Source of the DNA: Atherix ibis
Lineage: Eukaryota; Arthropoda; Insecta; Diptera; Athericidae
Length of the DNA: 64,000 bases
Assembly: GCA_958298945.1 (NCBI GenBank)
Contig: OY282608.1
Location: forward strand, 81,516,806-81,580,805
Reading direction: 5' to 3'
This document shows positions 1-14,600 of this stretch, piece by piece (positions within the stretch are counted from its first letter, which is position 1; each line of letters starts with the position of its first letter). The notes under the pieces are model-generated. The model searched no databases. It was not told the origin of the DNA and was given only the letters and a program-made list of their open reading frames with translations. The position numbers and the translations under genes were made by a program.

Positions 1-40
1 AACAAACCAATAAACCAACAAACCAACAAGCCAACAAGCC

Positions 41-519
41 AATAAACCAACACGCCAACGAACGAACAAACCAACAAACCAACAAACCAACAAACAAATA
101 AACCAACAAACGAACAAACCAACAAACCAACAAACCATCAAAGCAACAAACCAACAAACCAACAAACTAACAAACCAACAAACTAACAAGCCAACAAACG
201 AACAAACAAACCAGCCAACAAGCCAACAAACCAAGAAGCCAACAAACGAACAAATCAACGAGACAACAAACCAACAAGTTAACAAACGAACAAACCAACA
301 AACCAACAAACCAAGTAACCAAGAAACTAACAAACCAGCAAACCAAGAAACCAACAAACCAACAAACCAACAAACCAACAAGCCAACAAGCCAATAAACC
401 AACACGCCAACGAACGAACAAACCAACAAACCAACAAACCAACAAATAAATAAACCAACAAACGAACAAACCAACAAACCAACAAACCATCAAAGCAACA
501 AACCAACAAACCAACAAAC
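41..519. repeat. 352-bp internal tandem duplication
   Basis: An ordered string of rare variants (AATAAACC, CACGCC, CAACGAACGAAC, an AAATAAAC stretch and CATCAAAGCAAC) starts at 41 and again at 393, an offset of 352 bp or exactly 44 octamers. Over about 125 bp the two copies match except for AAACAAAT versus AAATAAAT. The spacing keeps octamer register, as expected for unequal exchange between aligned monomers. Confidence 0.8.
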
Positions 520-2850
520 CAACAAACCAACAAGACAACAAGATAACAAACGAACAAACCAACAACCCAACAAACCAACAAGCGAACAAACCAACAAACC
601 AACAAACCAACAAGCCAACAAGCCAACAAACCAACAACCCAACAAGCCAACAAACCAACAAACCAACAAACGAACAAAACAACAAACCAACAACCCAACA
701 AACCAACAAACCAACAAACCAACAAACCAACAAGCCAACAAACGAACAAACCAACAAACCAACAAACCAAGTAACCAACAAACCAACAAACCAACAAACC
801 AACAAACCAACAAACCAACAAACCAACAAACCAACAAGCCAACAAACCAACAAGCCAACAAACGAACAAACCAACAAACAAATAAACCAATAAACGAACA
901 ACCCAACAAACCAACAAACCAACAAGCCAACAAACCAACAAACCAACAAACCAACAAACCAACAAACCAACAAACCAACAAACCAACAAACCAACAAACC
1001 AATAAGTCAACAAACCAACAAACTATGTTAACAAGCCAACAAGCCAAAAAACCAACAAGCCAACAAACGAACAAACCAACAAGTCAACAAACCAACAAGC
1101 CAACAAACGAACAAACTAACAAACAAACAAGCCAACGAACCAACAAACGAACAAACCAACAAGCCACAAACTGACAAACCAACAGACCACAAACCAACAA
1201 ACCAACAAACCAACAAACCAACAAACCAACAAACCAACAAACCAACAAACCAACAAACCAACAAACCAACAAACCAACAAACCAACAATCCAACAAACGA
1301 ACAAACCAACAAACAAACAAACCAACAAACGAACAAACCAACATGCCAACAAACCAACAAACCAACAAACCAATGAACCAACAAACCAACAAACCAACAA
1401 ACCAACAAACCAACAACCCAACAAACCAACAAACCAATAAACCAACAAACCAACAAGCCAACAAGCCAAGAAACCAACAAACAAACAAACCAAAAAACCA
1501 ACAAACCAACAAACCAACAAACCAACAAACCAACAAACCAACAAACCAACAAACCAACAAACCAACAAACCAACAAACCAACAAACCAACAAACCAACAA
1601 ATCAACAAACCAACAAGCCAACAAACCAACAAACCAACAAGCCAACAAACCAATAAACCAACAAACCAACAAACCAAAAAACCAACAAAACAACAAGCCA
1701 ACAAACCAACAAACCAACAAACCAACAAACCAACAAACCAACAAACGAACAAACGAACAAACGAACAAACCAACAAACCAACAAACCAACAAACTAACAA
1801 ACTAACAAACCAACAAGCCAACAAGCCAACTAACGAACAAACCAAAAAACTAACAAACCAACAAGCCAACAAACCAACAAACCAACAAACCAACAATCCA
1901 ACAAGCCAACAAACCAACAAACCAACAAGCCAACAAACCAACAAACCAACAAACCAACAAACATATAAACCAACAAACCAACAAACCAACAAACCAACAA
2001 ACCAACAAACCAACAAACCAACAAACCAACAAACTAACAAACGAACAAACCAACAAACCAACAAACCAACAAGCCAACAAGCCAACAAACCAACAAGCCA
2101 ACAAACGAACAAACCAACAAACCAACAAACCAAGTAACCAAGAAACCAACAAACCAGCAAACCAAGAAACCAACAAACTAACAAACCAACAAGCCAACAA
2201 GCCAACAAGCCAACAAACCAACAAACCAACAAACCAACAAGCCAACAAGCCAACAAGCCAACAAACCAACAAGCCAATAAACGAACAAACGGACAAACCA
2301 ACAAACCAACAAGCCAACAAACCAACAAACCAACAAAGGAACAAACCAACAACCCAACAAACCGACAAACCAACAAGCCAACAAGCCAACAAACGAACAA
2401 ACCAACAAGCCAACAAACCAAAAAACCAACAAACCAACAAACCAAAAAGCCAACAAACCAACAAACCAACAAACGAACAAACCAACAAACCAACAAACCA
2501 ACCAACCGATAAACCAACAAACGAACAAACCAAAAAACCAACAAACCAACAAACCAACAAACCAACAAGCCAACAAAGGAACAAACCAATAAACCAACAA
2601 ACCAACAAACCAAAAAACCAGCAAACCAACAAATCAACAATCCAACAAACCAACAAACCAAGAAACCAACAAATAAAGAAACCAACAAACCAACAAACCA
2701 AAAAACCAACAAACGAACCAACCAACAAACCAACAAACGAACAAACCAACAAACCAACAAGCCAGCAAACCAACAAACCAATAAACCAACAAACCAACAA
2801 GCCAACAAGCCAATAAACCAATACGCCAACAAACCAACAAACCAACAAAC

Positions 2851-2921
2851 CAACAAGCCCACAAGCCAACAAACCAACAAGCCTAATTGGCTTGTTGGTT
2901 TGTTGGCTTGTGGGCTTGTTG
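2851..2921. repeat. Perfect 33-bp inverted repeat with 5-nt spacer (fold-back hairpin)
   Basis: The left arm at 2,851-2,883 is in normal A/C orientation and contains the rare variant AAGCCCAC. The spacer at 2,884-2,888 is TAATT. The right arm at 2,889-2,921 is the exact reverse complement of the left arm, including the complement of the rare variant (GTGGGCTT). Pairing stops at 2,850/2,922, where both bases are C. From 2,922 the array resumes in normal orientation. It is the only stretch of G/T-rich monomers I found on the + strand. The shared private variant shows that the right arm was copied from the adjacent left arm, as in snap-back template switching. As DNA it could extrude a cruciform; as RNA it would form a 33-bp stem. 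Confidence 0.95.
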
Positions 2922-3040
2922 CAAACCAACAAACCAACAAACCAACAAACGAACAAACCAACAAACCAACAAACCAGCAAACCAACAAAGGAACAAACCA
3001 ACAAAACAACAAACCGACAAACCAACAAACCAACAAGCCA

Positions 3041-3084
3041 ACAAACAAACAAACAAACAAACCAACAAACAAACAAACCAACAA
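3041..3084. repeat. Short AAAC tetramer tract
   Basis: Here the octamer gives way to consecutive AAAC tetramers (3,045-3,064, with a second short group near 3,065-3,080). This shows the half-unit from which the octamer appears to be built. It lies just downstream of the fold-back. Confidence 0.7.
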
Positions 3085-3428
3085 ACCAAAAAACCAACAA
3101 ACCAACAAACCAACAAGCCAAAAAACCAACAAATCAACAAACGAACAAACCAACAAACCAACAAACCAAAAAACCAACAAACGAACAAACCAACAAACCA
3201 ACAACCAACAAGCGAACAAACCAACAAACCAACAAACCAAAAAACCAGCAAACCAACAAATCATCAAGCCAACAAGCCAACAAACCAACAAGCCAACAAA
3301 CGAACAAACCAACAAACCAGCAAACTAACAAACCAAAAAACCAACAAACGAACAAACCAACAAACCAACAAACCAACAAACCAACAAACCAACAAACCAA
3401 CAAACCAACAAACCAACAAACCAACAAA

Positions 3429-6400
3429 CCAACAAGCCAACAAACCAACAAGCCAACAAACGAACAAACCAACAAACAAATAAACCAATAAACGAACAAC
3501 CCAACAAACCAACAAACCAACAAGCCAACAAGCCAACAAACCAACAAACCAACAAACCAACAAACCAACAAACCAACAAACCAACAAACCAACAAACCAA
3601 CAAACCAACAAACCAACAAGTCAACAAACCAACAAACTATGTTAACAAGCCAACAAGCCAAAAAACCAACAAGCCAACAAACGAACAAACCAACAAGTCA
3701 ACAAACCAACAAGCCAACAAACGAACAAACCAACAAACAAACAAGCCAACGAACCAACAAACGAACAAACCAACAAGCCACAAACCGACAAACCAACAAA
3801 CCAACAGACCAACAAACCAACAAACCAACAAACCAACAAACCAACAAACCAACAAAACAACAAACCAACAAATCAACAAACCAACAAACCAACAAACCAA
3901 CAAACCAACAATCCAACAAACGAACAAACCAACAAACAAACAAGTCAACAAACCAACAAACGAACAAACCAACATGCCAACAAACCAACAAACCAACAAA
4001 CCAACAAACCAACAAACCAACAAACCAATAAACCAACAACCCAACAAACCAACAAACCAATAAACCAACAAACCAACAAGCCAACAAGCCAAGAAACCAA
4101 CAAACAAACAAAACAACAAACCAACAAACCAACAAACCAACAAACCAACAAACCAACAAACCAACAAACCAACAAACCAACAAACCAACAAACCAACAAA
4201 CCAACAAACCAACAAGCCAACAAACCAACAAACCAACAAACCAATAAACCAAGAAACCAACAAACCAAAAAACCAACAAAACAACAAGCCAACAAACCAA
4301 CAAACCAACAAACCAACAAACCAACAAACGAACAAACGAACAAACCAACAAACCAACAAACCAACAAACCAACAAACTAACAAACTAACAAACCAACAAG
4401 CCAACAAGCCAACTAACGAACAAACCAAAAAACTAACAAACCAACAAGCCAACAAACCAACAAACCAACAAACCAACAAACCAACAATCCAACAAGCCAA
4501 CAAACCAACAAACCAACAAGCCAACAAACCAACAAACCAACAAACCAACAAACCAATAAACCAACAAATCAACAAACCAACAAACCAACAAACCAACAAA
4601 CCAACAAACCAACAAACCAACAAACCAACAAACCAACAAACGAACAAACCAACAAACCAACAAATCAACAAGCCAACAAGCCTACAAACCAACAAGCCAA
4701 CAAACGAACAAACCAACAAACCAACAAACCAAGTAACCAAGAAACCAACAATCCAGCAAACCAAGAAACCAACAAACCAAAAAAACCAACAAGCCAACAA
4801 GCCAACAAGCCAACAAACCAACAAACCAACAAACTAACAAACCAACAAGCCAACAAGCCAACAAACCAACAAACCAACAAACCAACAAACCAACAAGCCA
4901 ACAAACCAACAAACCAACAAGCCAACAAACCAATAAACCAAGAAACCAACAAACCAAAAAACCAACAAAACAACAAGCCAACAAACCAACAAACCAACAA
5001 ACCAACAAACCAACAAACGAACAAACGAACAAACCAACAAACCAACAAACCAACAAACCAACAAACTAACAAACTAACAAACCAACAAGCCAACAAGCCA
5101 ACTAACGAACAAACCAAAAAACTAACAAACCAACAAGCCAACAAACCAACAAACCAACAAACCAACAAACCAATAAACCAACAAATCAACAAACCAACAA
5201 ACCAACAAACCAACAAACCAACAAACCAACAAACCAACAAACCAACAAACCAACAAACCAACAAACGAACAAACCAACAAACCAACAAACCAACAAGCCA
5301 ACAAGCCTACAAACCAACAAGCCAACAAACGAACAAACCAACAAACCAACAAACCAAGTAACCAAGAAACCAACAAACCAGCAAACCAAGAAACCAACAA
5401 ACCAACAAACCAACAAGCCAACAAGCCAACAAGCCAACAAACCAACAAACCAACAAACTAACAAACCAACAAGCCAACAAGCCAACTAACGAACAAACCA
5501 AAAAACTAACAAACCAACAAGCCAACAAACCAACAAACCAACAAACCAACAATCCAACAAGCCAACAAACCAACAAACCAACAAGCCAACAAAACAACAA
5601 ACCAACAAACCAACAAACCAATAAACCAACAAACCAACAAACCAACAAACCAACAAACCAACAAACCAACAAACCCACAAACCAACAAACCAACAAACGA
5701 AAAAACCAACAAACCAACAAACCAACAAGCCAACAAGCCAACAAACCAACAAGCCAACAAACGAACAAACCAACAAACCAACAAACCAAGGAACCAAGAA
5801 ACCAACAAACCAGCAAACCAAGAAACCAACAAACCAACAAACAAACAAGCCAACAAGCCAACAAACCAACAAACCAACAAACCAACAAACCAACACACCA
5901 ACAAGCCAACAAACCAAGTAACCAACAAGCCAACAAACCAACAAACCAATAAGCCAACAAGCCAACAAACCAACAAGCCAATAAACGAACAAACGGACAA
6001 ACCAACAAACCAACAAACCAACAAACCAACAAAGGAACAAACCAACAACCCAACAAACCGACAAACCAACAAACCAACAAGCCAACAAGCCAACAAACGA
6101 ACAAACCAACAAGCCAACAAACCAAAAAACCAACAAACCAACAAACCAAAAAGCCAACAAGCCAACAAACCAACAAACGAACAAACCAACAAACCAACAA
6201 ACCAACCAACCGATAAACCAACAAACGAACAAACGAACAAACCAACAAACCAACAAACCAACAAACCAACAAACCAACAAGCCAACAAAGGAACAAACCA
6301 ATAAACCAACAAACCAACAAACCATAAAACCAGCAAACCAACCAATCAACAATCCAACAAACCAACAAACCCAGAAACCAACAAACGAACAAACCCAGAA

Positions 6401-7537
6401 ACAAACAAACCAACAAACCAAAAAACCAACAAACGAACCAACCAACAAACCAACAAACGAACAAACCAACAAGCCAGCAAACCTACAAACCAATAAACCA
6501 ACAAACCAACAAGCCAACAAGCCAATAAACCAACACGCCAACAAACGAACAAATCAACGAGACAACAAACCAACAAGTTAACAAACGAACAAACCAACAA
6601 ACCAACAAACCAAGTAACCAAGAAACCAACAAACCAGCAAACCAAGAAACCAACAAACCAACAAACCAACAAGCCAACAAGCGAACAAGCCAACAAACCA
6701 ACAAACCAACAAACCAACAAACCAACAAACCAACAAGCCAACAAACCAAGTAACCAACAAGCCAACAAACCAACAAACCAACAAGCCAACAAGCCAACAA
6801 ACCAACAAGACAATAAACGAACAAACGGACAAACCAACAAACCAACAAACCAACAAACCAACAAAGGAACAAACCAACAACCCAACAAACCGACAAACCA
6901 ACAAACCAACAAGCCAACAAGCCAACAAGCCAACAAACGAACAAACCAACAAACCAACAAACGAACAAACCAACAAACCAACAAGCCACTAAACCAACAA
7001 ACCAATAAACCAACAAACCAACAAGCCAACAAAGGAACAAACCAACAAACCAACAAACCGACAAACAAACAAATCAACAAGTCAACAAGCCAACAAACGA
7101 AAAAACCAACAAACCAACAAACGAACAAACCAACAAACCAACAAACCAACCAACCAACAAGCCAACAAACCAACAAGCCTACAAACGAACAAACCAACAA
7201 ACCAACAAACCAAGTAACCAACAAACCAACAAACCAACAAACCAAGAAACCAACAAACCGACAAACCAACAAGCCAACAAGCCAACAAACCAACAAACCA
7301 ATAAACCAAGAAACCAACAAACCAATAAACCAACAAACCAACAAACCAATAAACCAACAAACCAACAAACCAACAAACGAACAAACCAACAAACCAACAA
7401 ACCAACAAGTCAACAAGCCAACAAACCAACAAGCCAACAAACGAACAAACCAACAAACCAACAAACCAAGTAACCAAGAAACCAACAAACCAGCAAACCA
7501 AGAAACCAACAAACCAACAAACCAACAAGCCAACAAG
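3429..7537. repeat. 4,109-bp higher-order repeat, copy A
   Basis: The ordered series of variant monomers from 3,429 recurs at +4,109. The left limit is set by the first mismatch at 3,428 (A here, G in the second copy). The unit contains the TATGTTAAC landmark near 3,639, a GAACAAACCAAAAAACTAAC string near 4,417, 5,107 and 5,490, AAAGGAAC monomers near 6,031, 6,286, 6,861 and 7,031, and the AATCAACGAGACAAC landmark near 6,552. Its length is 5 modulo 8, so it contains indels that are not whole octamers. It shows no gene content. Confidence 0.9.
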
Positions 7538-10500
7538 CCAACAAGCCAACAAACCAACAAGCCAACAAACGAACAAACCAACAAACAAATAAACCAATAA
7601 ACGAACAACCCAACAAACCAACAAACCAACAAGCCAACAAGCCAACAAACCAACAAACCAACAAACCAACAAACCAACAAACCAACAAACCAACAAACCA
7701 ACAAACCAACAAACCAACAAACCAACAAGTCAACAAACCAACAAACTATGTTAACAAGCCAACAAGCCAAAAAACCAACAAGCCAACAAACGAACAAACC
7801 AACAAGTCAACAAACCAACAAGCCAACAAACGAACAAACCAACAAACAAACAAGCCAACGAACCAACAAACGAACAAACCAACAAGCCACAAACCGACAA
7901 ACCAACAAACCAACAGACCAACAAACCAACAAACCAACAAACCAACAAACCAACAAACCAACAAAACAACAAACCAACAAATCAACAAACCAACAAACCA
8001 ACAAACCAACAAACCAACAATCCAACAAACGAACAAACCAACAAACAAACAAGTCAACAAACCAACAAACGAACAAACCAACATGCCAACAAACCAACAA
8101 ACCAACAAACCAACAAACCAACAAACCAACAAACCAATAAACCAACAACCCAACAAACCAACAAACCAATAAACCAACAAACCAACAAGCCAACAAGCCA
8201 AGAAACCAACAAACAAACAAAACAACAAACCAACAAACCAACAAACCAACAAACCAACAAACCAACAAACCAACAAACCAACAAACCAACAAACCAACAA
8301 ACCAACAAACCAACAAACCAACAAGCCAACAAACCAACAAACCAACAAACCAATAAACCAAGAAACCAACAAACCAAAAAACCAACAAAACAACAAGCCA
8401 ACAAACCAACAAACCAACAAACCAACAAACCAACAAACGAACAAACGAACAAACCAACAAACCAACAAACCAACAAACCAACAAACTAACAAACTAACAA
8501 ACCAACAAGCCAACAAGCCAACTAACGAACAAACCAAAAAACTAACAAACCAACAAGCCAACAAACCAACAAACCAACAAACCAACAAACCAACAATCCA
8601 ACAAGCCAACAAACCAACAAACCAACAAGCCAACAAACCAACAAACCAACAAACCAACAAACCAATAAACCAACAAATCAACAAACCAACAAACCAACAA
8701 ACCAACAAACCAACAAACCAACAAACCAACAAACCAACAAACCAACAAACGAACAAACCAACAAACCAACAAATCAACAAGCCAACAAGCCTACAAACCA
8801 ACAAGCCAACAAACGAACAAACCAACAAACCAACAAACCAAGTAACCAAGAAACCAACAATCCAGCAAACCAAGAAACCAACAAACCAAAAAAACCAACA
8901 AGCCAACAAGCCAACAAGCCAACAAACCAACAAACCAACAAACTAACAAACCAACAAGCCAACAAGCCAACAAACCAACAAACCAACAAACCAACAAACC
9001 AACAAGCCAACAAACCAACAAACCAACAAGCCAACAAACCAATAAACCAAGAAACCAACAAACCAAAAAACCAACAAAACAACAAGCCAACAAACCAACA
9101 AACCAACAAACCAACAAACCAACAAACGAACAAACGAACAAACCAACAAACCAACAAACCAACAAACCAACAAACTAACAAACTAACAAACCAACAAGCC
9201 AACAAGCCAACTAACGAACAAACCAAAAAACTAACAAACCAACAAGCCAACAAACCAACAAACCAACAAACCAACAAACCAATAAACCAACAAATCAACA
9301 AACCAACAAACCAACAAACCAACAAACCAACAAACCAACAAACCAACAAACCAACAAACCAACAAACCAACAAACGAACAAACCAACAAACCAACAAACC
9401 AACAAGCCAACAAGCCTACAAACCAACAAGCCAACAAACGAACAAACCAACAAACCAACAAACCAAGTAACCAAGAAACCAACAAACCAGCAAACCAAGA
9501 AACCAACAAACCAACAAACCAACAAGCCAACAAGCCAACAAGCCAACAAACCAACAAACCAACAAACTAACAAACCAACAAGCCAACAAGCCAACTAACG
9601 AACAAACCAAAAAACTAACAAACCAACAAGCCAACAAACCAACAAACCAACAAACCAACAATCCAACAAGCCAACAAACCAACAAACCAACAAGCCAACA
9701 AAACAACAAACCAACAAACCAACAAACCAATAAACCAACAAACCAACAAACCAACAAACCAACAAACCAACAAACCAACAAACCCACAAACCAACAAACC
9801 AACAAACGAAAAAACCAACAAACCAACAAACCAACAAGCCAACAAGCCAACAAACCAACAAGCCAACAAACGAACAAACCAACAAACCAACAAACCAAGG
9901 AACCAAGAAACCAACAAACCAGCAAACCAAGAAACCAACAAACCAACAAACAAACAAGCCAACAAGCCAACAAACCAACAAACCAACAAACCAACAAACC
10001 AACACACCAACAAGCCAACAAACCAAGTAACCAACAAGCCAACAAACCAACAAACCAATAAGCCAACAAGCCAACAAACCAACAAGCCAATAAACGAACA
10101 AACGGACAAACCAACAAACCAACAAACCAACAAACCAACAAAGGAACAAACCAACAACCCAACAAACCGACAAACCAACAAACCAACAAGCCAACAAGCC
10201 AACAAACGAACAAACCAACAAGCCAACAAACCAAAAAACCAACAAACCAACAAACCAAAAAGCCAACAAGCCAACAAACCAACAAACGAACAAACCAACA
10301 AACCAACAAACCAACCAACCGATAAACCAACAAACGAACAAACGAACAAACCAACAAACCAACAAACCAACAAACCAACAAACCAACAAGCCAACAAAGG
10401 AACAAACCAATAAACCAACAAACCAACAAACCATAAAACCAGCAAACCAACCAATCAACAATCCAACAAACCAACAAACCCAGAAACCAACAAACGAACA

Positions 10501-11653
10501 AACCCAGAAACAAACAAACCAACAAACCAAAAAACCAACAAACGAACCAACCAACAAACCAACAAACGAACAAACCAACAAGCCAGCAAACCTACAAACC
10601 AATAAACCAACAAACCAACAAGCCAACAAGCCAATAAACCAACACGCCAACAAACGAACAAATCAACGAGACAACAAACCAACAAGTTAACAAACGAACA
10701 AACCAACAAACCAACAAACCAAGTAACCAAGAAACCAACAAACCAGCAAACCAAGAAACCAACAAACCAACAAACCAACAAGCCAACAAGCGAACAAGCC
10801 AACAAACCAACAAACCAACAAACCAACAAACCAACAAACCAACAAGCCAACAAACCAAGTAACCAACAAGCCAACAAACCAACAAACCAACAAGCCAACA
10901 AGCCAACAAACCAACAAGACAATAAACGAACAAACGGACAAACCAACAAACCAACAAACCAACAAACCAACAAAGGAACAAACCAACAACCCAACAAACC
11001 GACAAACCAACAAACCAACAAGCCAACAAGCCAACAAGCCAACAAACGAACAAACCAACAAACCAACAAACGAACAAACCAACAAACCAACAAGCCACTA
11101 AACCAACAAACCAATAAACCAACAAACCAACAAGCCAACAAAGGAACAAACCAACAAACCAACAAACCGACAAACAAACAAATCAACAAGTCAACAAGCC
11201 AACAAACGAAAAAACCAACAAACCAACAAACGAACAAACCAACAAACCAACAAACCAACCAACCAACAAGCCAACAAACCAACAAGCCTACAAACGAACA
11301 AACCAACAAACCAACAAACCAAGTAACCAACAAACCAACAAACCAACAAACCAAGAAACCAACAAACCGACAAACCAACAAGCCAACAAGCCAACAAACC
11401 AACAAACCAATAAACCAAGAAACCAACAAACCAATAAACCAACAAACCAACAAACCAATAAACCAACAAACCAACAAACCAACAAACGAACAAACCAACA
11501 AACCAACAAACCAACAAGTCAACAAGCCAACAAACCAACAAGCCAACAAACGAACAAACCAACAAACCAACAAACCAAGTAACCAAGAAACCAACAAACC
11601 AGCAAACCAAGAAACCAACAAACCAACAAACCAACAAGCCAACAAGCCAACAA
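7538..11653. repeat. 4,109-bp higher-order repeat, copy B (apparently identical to A)
   Basis: This is the tandem second copy of the preceding unit. Every landmark recurs at exactly +4,109, for example TATGTTAAC near 7,748 and AATCAACGAGACAAC near 10,661. Conceptual translations spanning the unit in several frames match copy A without a difference that I could find. Matching with copy A continues to 11,653; the next base differs (A here, G at the equivalent position 7,545). In a satellite whose monomers vary so much, lack of divergence over 4.1 kb means either a very recent duplication or an assembly duplication. Confidence 0.9.
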
Positions 11654-14600
11654 ACCAACAAACCAACAAACCAACAAACCAACAAGCCAACAAATCAAGT
11701 AACCAACAAGCCAACAAACCAACAAACCAACAAGCCAACAAGCCAACAAACCAACAAGCCAATAAACGAACAAACGGACAAACCAACAAACCAACAAACC
11801 AACAAACCAACAAAGGAACAAACCAACAACCCAACAAACCGACAAACCAACAAACCAACAAGCCAACAAGCCAACAAACGAACAAACCAACATGCCAACA
11901 AACCAAAAAACCAACAAACCAACAAACCAAAAAGCCAACAAACCAACAAACCAACAAACGAACAAACCAATAAACCAACAAACCAACCAACCGATAAACC
12001 AACAAACGAACAAACCAACAAACCAACAAACCAACAAACCAACAAACCAACAAGCCAACAAAGGAACAAACCAATAAACCAACAAACCAACAAACCAAAA
12101 AACCAGCAAACCAACAAATCAACAATCCAAAAAACCAACAAACCAAGAAACCAACAAACGAACAAACCAAGAAACCAACAAACCAAAAAACCAACAAACG
12201 AACCAACCAACAAACCAACAAACGAACAAACCAACAAGCCAGCAAACCAACAAACCAATAAACCAACAAACCAACAAGCCAACAAGCCAATAAAACAACA
12301 CGCCAACAAACGAACAAATCAACGAGACAACAAACCAACAAGTTAACAAACGAACAAACCAACAAACTAACAAACCAAGTAACCAAGAAACCAACAAACC
12401 AGCAAACCAAGAAACCAACAAACCAACAAACCAACAAACCAACAAGCCAACAAGCCAACAAACCAACAAGACAATAAACGAACAAACGGACAAACCAACA
12501 AACCAACAAACCAACAAACCAACAAACCAACAAAGGAACAAACCAACAACCCAACAAACCGACAAACCAACAAACCAACAAGCCAACAAGCCAACAAACG
12601 AACAAACCAACAAACCAACAAACCAAAAAACCAACAAACCAACAAACCAAAAAGCCAACAAACCAACAAACCAACAAACGAACAAACCAACAAACCAACA
12701 AACCAACCAACCGATAAACCAACAAACGAACAAACGAACAAACCAACAAACCAACAAACCAACAAACCAACAAACCAACAAGCCAACAAAGGAACAAACC
12801 AATAAACCAACAAACCAACAAACCAAAAAACCAGCAAACCAACAAATCAACAATCCAACAAACCAACAAACCAAGAAACCAACAAACGAACAAACCAAGA
12901 AACCAACAAACCAACAAACCAAAAAACCAACAAACGAACAAACCAACAAACCAACAAACGAACAAACCAACAAACCAACAAGCCAGCAAACCAACAAACC
13001 AATAAACCAACAAACCAACAAGCCAACTAAGGAACAAACCAACAAACCAACAAACCGACAAACCAACAAATCAACAAGTCAACAAGCCAACAAACGAAAA
13101 AACCAACAAACCAACAAACAAACAAACCAACAAACCAACAAACCAACCAACCAACAAGCCAACAAACCAACAAGCCAACAAACGAACAAACCAACAAACC
13201 AACAAACCAAGTAACCAACAAACCAACAAACCAACAAACCAAGAAACCAACAAACCGACAAACCAACAAGCCAACAAGCCAACAAACCAACAAACCAATA
13301 AACCAAGAAACCAACAAACCAATAAACCAACAAACCAACAAACCAACAAACCAACAAACTAACAAACCAACAAACCAACAAACCAACAAGCCAACAAGCC
13401 AACAAACGAATAAACCAAAAAACCAACAAACCAACAAGCCAACAAACCAACAAACCAACAAAACAACAATACAACAAGCCAACAAACCAAGAAACTAACA
13501 AACCAACAAGCCAACAAGCCAACAAACCAACAAACCACAAACCAACAAACCAACAAACCAACAAACCAACAAACCAACAAACCAACAAACGATCAAACCA
13601 ACAAACCAACAAACCAACCAGCCAACAAGCCAACAAACCAACAAGCCAACAAAGGAACAAACCAATAAACCAACAAACCAACAAACCAAAAAACCAGCAA
13701 ACCAACAAATCAACAATCCAACAAACCAACAAACCAAGAAACCAACAAACGAACAAACCAAGAAACCAACAAACCAACAAACCAAAAAACCAACAAACGA
13801 ACAAACCAACAAACCAACAAACGAACAAACCAACAAACCAACAAGCCAGCAAACCAACTAACCAACAAACCAACAAACCAACAAACAAATAAACCAACAA
13901 ACCAACAAACCAACAAGCCAACAAACTAACAAACCAAGAAACCAACATACCAACAAACCAACAAACCAACAAACCAACAAGCCAACAAGCCAACAAACCA
14001 AAAAACCAATAAACCAACAAACCAACAAACCAACAAACCAACAAACCAACAAACCAACAAAGGAACAAACTAACAAACCAACAAACCAACAAACCAACAA
14101 ACCAACAAACCAACACACCAACAAACCAACAAACCAACAAACGAACAAACCAACAAACCAACAAACCAACAAGCCAACAAGCCAACAAACGAACAAACCA
14201 ACAAACCAACAAACCAACGAACCAACAAACCAACAAGCCAACAAGCCAACAAACCAAAAAACCAACAACCCAACAAACCAACAAACCAACAAACCAACAA
14301 ACCAACAAACGAACTAACTAATAAACCAACAAACCAACAAACCAACAAACCAACAAACCAACCAACAAACAAACCAACAAACCAACAAACGAACAAACCA
14401 ACAAACCAACAAACCAACAAGCCAACAAGCCAACAAACGAACAAACCAACAAACCAACAAACCAACAAACCAAGTAACCAACAAACCAACAAACCAAGAA
14501 ACGAACAAACCAACAAACCTACATACCAACAAGCCAACAAGCCAACAAGCCAACAAACCAAGAAATCAACAAACCAACAAACCAACAAACCAACAAACCA

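Larger units (their letters stand above)
1..3428. repeat. Left mosaic block of the octamer array
   Basis: This is gene-free octamer repeat upstream of the 4.1-kb duplication. It carries fragments shared with the following block: the landmark AACTATGTTAAC near 1,021-1,032 recurs 2,614 bp later (near 3,635) and 4,109 bp after that (near 7,744). The landmark AATCAACGAGACAAC near 252 recurs near 6,552, 10,661 and 12,317. AAAGGAAC monomers near 2,335 and 2,575 and the string AATCAACAATCC near 2,631 are also shared. The block therefore looks like an older, partly deleted relative of the 4,109-bp unit and not an independent sequence. Confidence 0.8.

Noticed and set aside
2884..2888. The hairpin as a transcription terminator
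   Set aside because: There is no gene upstream and no U-tract after the stem on either strand. The arms are copies of the satellite monomers.
10455..13061. An 868-codon open frame on the - strand, the longest in the window, encoding a Phe/Val/Leu/Cys/Trp repeat
   Set aside because: It is a reading of the stop-free octamer. Overlapping long frames exist in the other - frames and on the + strand, it has no non-repeat domain, and it crosses the A/B duplication edge.
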